Assembly: GCA_002261195.1 (NCBI GenBank)
Contig: MVBO01000034.1
Coordinates: 62,001 to 126,000 of the forward strand
Length of the DNA: 64,000 nucleotides
Direction: 5' to 3'
Source of the DNA: Bifiguratus adelaidae
Taxonomy: Eukaryota > Mucoromycota > Endogonomycetes > Endogonales
Position numbers and translations under genes: made by a program. This document shows positions 56,005-64,000 of this stretch, piece after piece (positions within the stretch are counted from its first letter, which is position 1; each line of letters starts with the position of its first letter). The notes under the pieces are model-generated. The model searched no databases. It was not told where the DNA came from and worked only from the letters and a program-made list of their open reading frames with translations.

Positions 56005-57600
56005 TTATGCCTCTGATATGACGTACTGTACAAGTTTATCATTCTGTTCTACTTCCTTGGCCACTGATACGAGTTGAGCCAAGGTATCCTTCACCTTTTG
56101 GGTGATTAGGGTTGCTCCGCCTTTGGTACTACTGACAAAACAGCTGTTGGGCCAAAAGTCGGTATCCCAGTATCCTTCATCACTCCAGGCTTCACAGACC
56201 TCGTATTGGTCGTCGTTATCGTCCTTGTCGTGGACGAGAGCATCGTTGAACCAAAGTGGAGTGTGATCCTTGGCTAGGATGTGAACAATGTGCGTGGTGC
56301 AGATGCGTGATGGATCATCTGGGTTGCGGACACCGATCCCGCCGGCATACCCTCCAGCCCAAGCAAATTTGGTATCCGTGATCGCCATACCATACCACCA
56401 TGATTCCTTTTCACCGTAACTCTTGGTGTAAGTAACTGTGTCTCGAACTAGTTGGGTATTGAGCCAAGTGATGGCTAACAAGCCAATCAGGGCTCTGTCC
56501 TTATCCATCACCACCGCGCCGGACTCCATTTCATCGCTTGTTTCGCCTTGCACATACTTGCTATCAAGCACAAACTGGGAAGCATGTGCTTGTTCCAATT
56601 TTGCTTTGATCCAGTTGGTCTTTGCGGTTTGCTGAAAGTGAAGTTGACGGTCGTGATAATAAAGCGCGCCAGTCTCCTTGTATCCATCTTCCTCAAACAT
56701 GAGATCAGGTGTTTGAAGCATGACGGCATCGGCGTCGAGTAAAATCGCCTCCTTGAAGGACGAAGCCAACATGGCAAAGGGTTTGATGGCCCATTTACCA
56801 GGCAATCCCGCAATCGTCTCGTCAAACACGTCGAGGATATCGATGCACCTGACATCAGGCGCAAGTGCTTCGAGCGCTTGCCGGTGTGCTGTCGGCAGAT
56901 CAGGCTCACCAGCATAAATAATTTCAATGGGTAATGTCGTCTGATGGACTCGTCGTAATCCAGCCACCAAATGGAGTAACCATCGATAATTAATCACACC
57001 TGAGGTTATGACGATACCCCTTGGACGAGTCCATGACGCCTGCAAAGCCTCCAACGACTTGTACTTTCCACCGGTAATCCAAGGAATCACTTGCGCTTCA
57101 CGATCAGCTACCAAAGACCCCCATGCTTCATCCCTGACACTGAGTTTGATATCGCTCTTGGCACGTACACTGGCTAATTTCCGTCGAGCCCGGTAAGCTT
57201 CGCCAAACAATCGAATCTCCTGACCTTTTCCCGCCCAATCCTCGGCGTTGTCCGTATGAGCTTGAACAAGCAAAGGTCCTATGACGTCCTTGATTGTTTC
57301 TTTGAGCACGTCTCGCTCATGTCGTACGGCTGTCATTAGCGTATCCGTAGCATTAGGTGTGGAAAATTTATCAAAGAGCTCTTGCTCTCGTAAATCTAGT
57401 TGATGTTTGTATGCTTGCTCGAGATTCCAATACATATCGCGGTTTTTGGCTATCATGGCCACACTGAATACTGTGATGAAAAAGGCGTATATGTACAGGC
57501 TTGTTCGTCGCCATGAGGAGGTTGAGGGTGTCGGATATGAGAGTGTAGAGAATAGATAGAGGTCTTCCGCTAGGTTGACCGGTTGATATTGGTGATTCAT
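56005..57600 (-). CDS. Mnn1-type alpha-1,3-mannosyltransferase
   Basis: A single-exon minus-strand gene of about 531 residues. The start at ATG 57600 puts a short cytoplasmic tail before a signal-anchor (LYIYAFFITVFSVAMIA), a type II Golgi layout. A coiled stem region follows. The catalytic domain includes GIVITSGVINYRWLLHLVAG, LPIEIIYAGEPDLP, the DxD motif in ILLDADAVML and CTTHIVHIL. These are family features of Mannosyl_trans3 (Mnn1/Mnt). It adds terminal mannose to N- or O-linked glycans. An upstream open extension to 57657 is probably untranslated. Confidence 0.88.
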   Translation of the reverse strand: MNHQYQPVNLAEDLYLFSTLSYPTPSTSSWRRTSLYIYAFFITVFSVAMIAKNRDMYWNLEQAYKHQLDLREQELFDKFSTPNATDTLMTAVRHERDVLKETIKDVIGPLLVQAHTDNAEDWAGKGQEIRLFGEAYRARRKLASVRAKSDIKLSVRDEAWGSLVADREAQVIPWITGGKYKSLEALQASWTRPRGIVITSGVINYRWLLHLVAGLRRVHQTTLPIEIIYAGEPDLPTAHRQALEALAPDVRCIDILDVFDETIAGLPGKWAIKPFAMLASSFKEAILLDADAVMLQTPDLMFEEDGYKETGALYYHDRQLHFQQTAKTNWIKAKLEQAHASQFVLDSKYVQGETSDEMESGAVVMDKDRALIGLLAITWLNTQLVRDTVTYTKSYGEKESWWYGMAITDTKFAWAGGYAGGIGVRNPDDPSRICTTHIVHILAKDHTPLWFNDALVHDKDDNDDQYEVCEAWSDEGYWDTDFWPNSCFVSSTKGGATLITQKVKDTLAQLVSVAKEVEQNDKLVQYVISEA

Positions 57601-57811
57601 ACCCGACACAATATAGTGCCTTGCCACTGATCTGGAAGGTGGCGGCAACAGCAGCAATCAGTGTTGCTGACTTCGAGCAATGAAAACAAGGTTGAGGGTA
57701 TCAGTGGGATATGTATGTATGCGTGGTGCTTCTCAAGTGGCAGCAACTATAGCACCAATACACCGAAACTAAAGATAGGAATACGACCGAGGAAAACCCG
57801 AAACCAAAATT

Positions 57812-59006
57812 TCATTCCAAAAAGCTCGTGCTGCACTCATACAATGGAAAGAAGATTGAACAGATGCCAAACCACCAGAGACCTCTAGAGACACCTCCAA
57901 TGAAGAACGCTTTGTACATGGACCGAGCTTGAGAAAACATGGAAGAGTAAGGCGGAGCAGATTGGATAATGCGTTGCACAACTGAGGTGAGACTGGATTG
58001 CGGAGTCTTGTCGGTAATCATGCGCGTCCGCAAGACGTCCATGGGCGTTGTAATGTATCCAGCCAGAAATCCACTCACACCTCCGTCTATAACATGTCTC
58101 AATGCCGGAGTATCTGCCTTCCAGTCTTCCATGGCTGCACTAGCGCGAATGTCCAAGACTTGTTGATGCGGTAGCTTGTCGAGGATGTGTGGATGCACGG
58201 GATGAGGGTGAGGGTGTAGGGCTTTGAAGTTCTCATAGGTGGTGAGGAGGATTACCATGAAAGGGCAATCGCGCGCAGCAATCGTCCAAAATCCGCGAAA
58301 GAGACCCACTGGCCCTTCGTCGCGAAGTGTTGCTCGTATCACATAGCCTGCAGTGGGTCTTATTGTCGAGCCTGCGTGCCGATAATGATCTGTTTGAAGT
58401 CTGAGAGCACTCCGGTCAACCTCCGTTCCGGCATCAGTCATTATTCGCTCCATCTACACTTACTTTGCCGTGATGACCTCTCGCGGTACTTTGATCACAC
58501 TACTTGCCAAGTCACCCACGATAGCCGAGATTGCCGTGGCAGATATGGTACCAAAGTCTCCAACAGAGGGCGTGCCTTGGTGAGGCAACAAGTGAGCTTT
58601 TGTCCATTCGTAGGTTGCAAATCGCGTTCCACCCTATAACCCCGCAAAAACACGTCAATACAAGTGATCCTTGGACACTGCAGCTGGCAAACGCAACAGC
58701 TCACCTGTCCAGCGGCCCCGAGCACGCTGACACCGAACCCCTTCCCCAAACCTCTCAGCACATCCTTTGTGAAGCCTCGATGTGATCCAGCTTGAATCTG
58801 CGTTTTTAGGGTATCCAGTGGGTGCATCACCGCGTAAGCTGTAGCAAGTGATCCAGCGCCCGCTATGAAATGATCTAGACAAGGCAGCATGAACAAGGGC
58901 GTCTTTTACAACTCGCGCAGACGGGCAAAAGACAGGTGAGGTACTTACTGCGTAGGAATTCTATGGGCGACATTGAGACTGATCGAGACGGGACATGGTT
59001 TGCCAT
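57812..59006 (-). CDS. Mitochondrial carrier family protein
   Basis: Minus-strand gene from ATG 59006 with introns; the short first exon ends SPIEFLR. The three repeat signatures are MHPLDTLKT, VPREVITAK and TTPMDVLRTRM; the second is degenerate (PRE followed by Thr rather than a basic residue). Helix pairs include GVSVLGAAGQ, GLFRGFWTIAARDCPFM and GVSRGLWWFGICSIFFPLYE. The substrate is not evident. S-adenosylmethionine-type or other orphan carriers are possible. A TGAGTCA heptamer lies at about 59176, upstream of the start. Confidence 0.85.
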
Positions 59007-59257
59007 GATCTTCTAGGGTATATGTGAAATAAGATCGTCTTTTTGACGATCGATGTAGAGGGCAAAAAGGATGTCTGATTAGAGAAGAAGTAGAGGAGAA
59101 GCAGAATTTGAAAAAAAAAAACTCTAACCAGTGGTCTCACTTGCCAAATTTAGCAAAGTTCTAGGTTGGATCGCATGAGTCACTATCCAGTGGTGGCGAG
59201 CATACATATTTGGGTACCCAGTTAATATTGTTTTATTTGCACAGCTTTCCATTCCTT

Positions 59258-60665
59258 TCAATCCCGGTCGGCATTCTCTGGACGCAACATGCGTACAGTC
59301 TTACCGGTACGCCAGATCTCACTCTCCCGAATCTCCTTCAATTCCTCCTCCAGCTCGCTTCGGTAGTTGGGACGAGAGTTCTTGTCCAGAGATCGAGCAG
59401 TCTCTGTGCCATTTCGGACAGACTCGTACAGCTTCTCAAACACGGGCTTGGCGGCGTCGTGGAAGGGACGCCACCAGTCGAGAGCACCACGTTGAGCGGT
59501 GGTAGAGCAATTGGAGTACATCCAATCCATGCCATTCTCACCAATAAGGGGGAAGAGGGATTGAGTGGCCTCTTCGACAGTCTCGTTGAAAGCCTCAGAG
59601 GGGGTATGGCCATTGGCACGGAGGACATCATATTGAGCTTGGAACATGCCTTGGATAGCACCCATGAGAATACCACGTTCACCGTAAAGATCAGAGTATA
59701 CCTCCTTTTGGAAGGTGGTTTCATAAAGGTATCCTGAGCCGACACCGACACCAAGAGCAATTGCACGCTCGCGGGCCTTGCCAGAGATGTCTTGGAAGAC
59801 GGCGAATGAAGAGTTAATTCCGCGACCTTCTTGGAAGAGACGACGAACAGTGAAACCGGAGCCCTTGGGGGCTACCAAGATGACATCGATATCCTTGGGA
59901 GGAATAATTTTGGTTTGATCATTGTAAACAACAGAGAATCCGTGGGAAAAGTAGAGGGTTTTCCCCTTGGTGAGGTAAGGCTTCAACTTGTCCCAGAGAG
60001 CAGTTTGTGCGGCATCGGAGAGCAAATTCATGATGACGGTACCCTTGTCGCAGGCTTCCTCGATGGGGAACAAGGTCTTGCCAGGGACCCAACCCTCGTC
60101 AACAGCTTGGTCGTATGAGCGGCCGGGGCGCGAACCAATGATGACATTGAGACCATTGTCACGCATGTTGAGAGCTTGGCCACGGCCTTGAGGACCGTAA
60201 CCGAGAATGGCAAGAGTATCATCCTTGAAGACCTCCAACAACTTATCGCGAGGATAGTCAGATCGTTCATACACGGTCTCTTGGTCTCCGCCAAAGTCCA
60301 GAGTCTTCATAGTACGGGTTTGGTTGGTGTTCTAAGGCAAAGAGAACTGTTAATAGGGGTCCAGCATCACCGTCGGTGTGGAGGATCAGTTATTTCGGGC
60401 AGTTGTCGGCATGTTGCACAAGCATCACCTCACGCCTTCGGCGAGCATCTACGACACATCCGCAACATCCAAACCCGTCCCAATGCCCCAACAGTCCATG
60501 TCCGACCCCTGTCCATTCACTTACCATCATTTGAGGCAATGCCTTGGAGGCAACGCGAGGCGCCAACATGCCGATAGCAGGGCGAGCACCAGCGCGAACA
60601 GAGGTCATCAAAGACCGCCTTGAGACGGCTCTGAAAGCTGTGGAAACTGCGCGTGAAGCAGACAT
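59258..60665 (-). CDS. ILV5: Ketol-acid reductoisomerase, mitochondrial
   Basis: Two exons on the minus strand from ATG 60665. The presequence is SRAVSTAFRAVSRRSLMTSV. Exon 2 starts after an intron ending CTTAG and gives KTLDFGGDQETVYERSDYP. The NADPH site is LGYGPQGRGQALNMRDNG. KKARI-domain features follow: VAPKGSGFTVRRLF, GYLYETTFQKEVYSDLYGER, EETQ-like VEEATQSLFPLI and MDWMYSNCSTTAQRGALDWW. It converts acetolactate or acetohydroxybutyrate to the dihydroxy acid in valine and isoleucine synthesis. Divergent from ILV2, the preceding enzyme. Confidence 0.97.
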
Positions 60666-61666
60666 GATTCTGATTAGGGAGTATGTTCAAAGAGAAAACG
60701 AGAACAAGAAGGATCAATAAAACGCGGCGCCAATTCAAGATGGTTGATTAAAAGATTGTCTCGGGGAGGTGTGACTGCGTTCTAGCCAAGCCATCTATAG
60801 GGCGCGTCTTTAGAGTATGACGCATCCTGCCATGGCAAGCGCATCACCTCCAGCGGTGTCTCTCGTGTCTTGTCAATGCATACCCCTCGCTTCACTCGCG
60901 TCGTCGTCTATGATGCCCAAGGATCCACTTGAGCCATTTAGAGTTTTTCCCTCGGTAATTTTTGGATCAGTTACTCCGCAGTGGCTCTAAAATTGTCCGA
61001 TTTAGATGCGGTATGTTAATTCATGTGAAAGGTGTGCATGTGCATGAGAGATGTGCCATCAAGACCATGTCTTTGACTGCTTCAAACATCTCCTTGTATG
61101 AGCATACTCCACTTGAGGCATTCCCATGAGTTTAGTCGTCCTTTCCCAGAGATAAGATCTATTGCCATATAAAGGTTCTCACGCGTTGACAACTCAATGT
61201 GACTCACGCCACCAGGTATTATAAACTACTATAGAGATGTACTGAATCAGGGAAGGGTGCATGTGATTGGATCGCTGCAAAAGGAACGGGTGGAGAGATG
61301 GATAGCTGCGATAGCCAAGCCCTCTCTGAACAAGGAGCAACGAGAGCAAGTCAAAGAGATAGATAGACAGTGTATATAGAAAGAGAGTGCAACCACAAGA
61401 GAGGATGATACATACCATATATCCTATCCAACAAAACCTCACTAAAAAATTGCCCAAATTTTTTTTTGTCCAGATCCACCATTGACCATCTCTTTTTTCT
61501 CCCTCTTTTTGGTCTTGGATTGTTCGCTTTTTTTGAAAGAGCATCTATCTGTGTCCTCTTTTTTCTCATACTCTTCTCTTGTCTCGGACAAAGACCTATC
61601 CTGGTGCAGGATCATCTATCGCCGTATACGAACGGAACTCCCCTATTCTTGAACCGATCCTAATCC
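60666..61666. promoter_or_regulatory. Shared upstream region of ILV5 and ILV2
   Basis: 1,001 bp between the divergent starts of two consecutive enzymes of branched-chain amino-acid synthesis. A long pyrimidine-rich leader (about 61480-61590) precedes ILV2. A perfect TGACTCA heptamer at 61200-61206 matches the Gcn4/Cpc1 site of general amino-acid control. Short open frames in this interval are not supported as genes. Confidence 0.55.
61200..61206 (+). promoter_or_regulatory. TGACTCA, candidate Gcn4/Cpc1 site
   Basis: A palindrome-like bZIP half-site pair between ILV5 and ILV2. Fungal Gcn4/Cpc1 binds TGACTCA upstream of amino-acid genes. About eight such heptamers are expected by chance in 64 kb counting both orientations, so the placement rather than the sequence makes it notable. 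Confidence 0.4.
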
Positions 61667-63898
61667 ATGCTTTCATCTTCAGCGAGGCAGTGTACGCCAC
61701 GCGCTGTCCACGGATCTTTGCGCCATCTTCATCTCTCTTCATCTTCTGCTCATGGCTTATTGCCCACATCATCTTCATCAACTCCTCTTTCTGTCGTGCA
61801 ATCACATAAATCGGCTTTAAACGCCGTAGCCGTCCGAGCGGTGGGATTTCATAGTTGGCGAAAGCGACAACAGTCTGCTGCCTCACATGCCGCGGCTCCT
61901 CAGACATATCCGGCGAATGCTACGCAGCCGCCACCCTCCGGTCTACCTCCGCTTCACCCGCTTACCTCAGCAACAGCTCCTGCGAGCAAACCCATGGACG
62001 ATTCGTTTATTGGTCTGTCTGGTGGAGAGATCTTCCACGAAATGATGCTGAGGCAAGGCGTAAAACACGTTTTTGGATATCCTGGCGGTAAGTGTTGCGC
62101 GTGCTTTCATCTTGAATTTGTGCGCATGATCTGATTATCTTAATATTTGCAGGCGCTATTCTTCCTGTGTTTGATGCTATTCACGATTCAGATCATTTCG
62201 AATTTATTCTTCCTCGGCATGAGCAGGGTGCTGGACACATGGCTGAGGGGTATGCTCGCGCAACGTAAGTGTTGACTTGTCATTGGATACATCAGATGAG
62301 ATGTTTACTGTCATCTTAGCGGAAAACCCGGTGTAGTGCTCGTCACTTCTGGTCCCGGAGCCACCAATGCCATCACACCCATGCAAGATGCTCTTTCCGA
62401 TGGTACACCAATGGTTGTGTTTTGCGGTCAAGTCCCTACCTCCGCTATTGGTACGGATGCTTTCCAAGAAGCCGACGTCGTTGGCATTTCCCGGCCCTGC
62501 ACGAAGTGGAACGTGATGGTGAAGGACATCACTGAACTTCCAAGGAGGATCAATGAAGCTTTTGAAATCGCTACGAGTGGCCGTCCCGGACCTGTGTTGG
62601 TGGACTTGCCCAAGGACGTGACTGGCGGCATTCTCACCCGACCTATTCCAACAGGCTCAGCTATTCCAAAGAGCCCTATACATTTGACCAACACGGCTGC
62701 CAGCGCGTTCGCGGAGCACCCCGACCAACATATACCGGAAGCACTTGCTCGCGTTGCTGAGCTCATTAACAAATCCAAGCGACCTGTCATCTACGCTGGT
62801 CAAGGTGTCTTGGCTCATCCTGACGGTCCAGCCGTGCTCAAGGCTCTGGCCGATCAAGGAAACATTCCAGTAACTACCAGCCTATGTGGACTCGGTGCAT
62901 TCGATGAGTTGGATCCTAAATCACTTCACATGCTCGGTATGCACGGTTCTGGATATGCCAACATGGCCATGCAAAACGCCGACGCCATCATTGCTCTTGG
63001 TGCTCGCTTTGACGATCGTGTCACTGGTACCTTGCGCCTTTTTGCGCCTGAAGCCAAGAAGGCTGCTCTCGAGAACCGTGGCGGCATTTTCCACTTTGAA
63101 ATTATGCCCAAGAACATTAACAAGGTCGTTGAGGCTACGCATGCTATCGAAGGCGACGTGACTAAGAACGTTTCGCGCATGTTGCCCATGATCCAAACTT
63201 CTCCTCGCACAGAGTGGTTCGACACTATTGATCAATGGAAGAAAGCCTATCCCTGGACCTACGCTGAACCCGAAACTGCTGAAAGCAAGCTGAAACCGCA
63301 ACAGATCATTGACGCGCTTGACCGAGCCACTCGTGACATCAAGGATAAGGTCATTATCACCACTGGCGTCGGTCAGCATCAGATGTGGGCTGCTCAGCAT
63401 TACCGCTGGAGATACCCTCGCACCTTTATTACCTCTGGAGGCCTTGGCACGATGGGATACGGTCTGCCATCCGCCATCGGCGCCAAGGTTGCTTGCCCAG
63501 ACAAGATTGTCATTGACGTTGACGGTGATGCCAGTTTCAGTATGACGGCCATGGAGCTTGCCACGGCAGCACAATTCAATATCGGTGTCAAGGTGCTCTT
63601 GCTCAACAATTCCTTCCAAGGCATGGTCAAGCAATGGCAAGATCTCTTTTATGAAGAACGATACTCTGGAACGACGATGGTGAACCCTGATTTTGTGCAA
63701 TTGGCAGAAGCCATGCACGTCAAGGGTCTCCGCATTTCCAAGAAGGAGGACATTGAACCCGTGATGAAGGAGTTCCTTGAACACAACGGACCGGTTGTCT
63801 TGGATTGTGTCGTTGAAAAGAATGAGCATGTGTACCCAATGGTACCAGCAGGCAAGGGTCTACAAGAGTTTATTGTTCACCCCAAGCTTCGAAAATGA
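61667..63898 (+). CDS. ILV2: Acetolactate synthase catalytic subunit
   Basis: Three exons from ATG 61667, about 690 residues. A long Ser/Ala-rich mitochondrial presequence (to about residue 120) leads to [20 protein letters not shown]. The glutamate that activates thiamine diphosphate is in [18 protein letters not shown]. Then come [39 protein letters not shown] and [12 protein letters not shown] (FAD region). The ThDP site is [20 protein letters not shown] followed by [20 protein letters not shown]. It makes 2-acetolactate or 2-aceto-2-hydroxybutyrate, and its product goes to ILV5. It is the target family of sulfonylurea-type inhibitors. Confidence 0.97.
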
Positions 63899-64000
63899 AA
63901 TTTTTTTTCAATAAACCCTGATTCGCATTCTTAGTCCATCCAATGACTCGATTCCATCCCTCGCCCATGATACTGCAGCATCCACTCCAGCCACTGGTTC
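63899..64000. other. 3' flank of ILV2
   Basis: The final 102 bp follow the ILV2 stop. AATAAA, a canonical polyadenylation signal, occurs at about 63910-63915. No further gene. Confidence 0.6.

Noticed and set aside
62921-63829. 302-codon open frame opposite ILV2
   Set aside because: Antisense shadow in the conserved catalytic exon; no domain.
1-64000. CRISPR arrays, transposons, rRNA or tRNA genes
   Set aside because: I found no regularly spaced repeats, terminal inverted repeats, transposase motifs or convincing tRNA cloverleaf. A tRNA scan would be needed to exclude tRNAs fully.

Overview
The window is nuclear DNA of a fungus. It carries dense, spliced, protein-coding genes on both strands, mostly with introns of about 45-65 bp, and mitochondrial-targeted biosynthetic enzymes (ILV2, ILV5, HEM1). 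The mix of fungal families (fungal transcription-factor MHR domain, Mnn1-type mannosyltransferase, DUF3605) with proteins usually discussed in animals (sestrin, GILT, cyclin Y, CHMP7, a CABIN1-like Hir3, HIRIP3, cysteine dioxygenase) suggests an early-diverging fungus, most likely Mucoromycota. That placement is inference. I recognised no rRNA, tRNA, CRISPR array or transposon.

Layout. 1-8.7 kb: cysteine-rich GATA-like regulator, unknown multi-pass membrane protein, tetraspanin-like protein, seven-helix receptor, mitochondrial EF-Ts and a Ser/Thr-rich single-pass protein. 8.8-12.2 kb: a sestrin homologue of about 1,000 residues. 12.6-13.6 kb: a short-chain dehydrogenase. 13.7-20.5 kb: HIR3/CABIN1. 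20.6-24.4 kb: GILT-like thiol reductase, unknown secretory-pathway membrane protein and Pin1/Ess1. 24.5-29 kb: M13 metallopeptidase and 5-aminolevulinate synthase. 29.6-31.9 kb: a GH20 hexosaminidase broken by several frame breaks and a nonsense codon. 32-37 kb: a coiled-coil protein and an MHR regulator with no visible zinc cluster. 37-40.7 kb: mitochondrial SSB, ER DnaJ and Rab5. 41-44.6 kb: divergent cysteine dioxygenase and sulfite oxidase. 44.6-51.6 kb: DUF3605 protein, CoA-type NUDIX hydrolase, coiled-coil protein, CHM7, HIRIP3 and a small hypothetical gene. 52-59 kb: glutamine synthetase, cyclin Y-like protein, a 62-residue ORF, mannosyltransferase and mitochondrial carrier. 59.2-63.9 kb: divergent ILV5 and ILV2.

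Genes that work together. Cysteine dioxygenase and sulfite oxidase are two steps of cysteine-sulfur oxidation. ILV2 and ILV5 are consecutive steps of valine/isoleucine synthesis. HIR3 and HIRIP3 are both histone-chaperone components but lie 29 kb apart. Sestrin, glutamine synthetase and the ILV pair all touch amino-acid status, though the sequence shows no direct link.

The most interesting signals are the fungal sestrin, the decaying hexosaminidase (one lesion is exactly at the catalytic Asp-Glu pair), three divergent gene pairs with start codons only 53-56 bp apart, four GC-AG introns sharing a GCAAGT donor, and two genes whose first coding exon is only the ATG.
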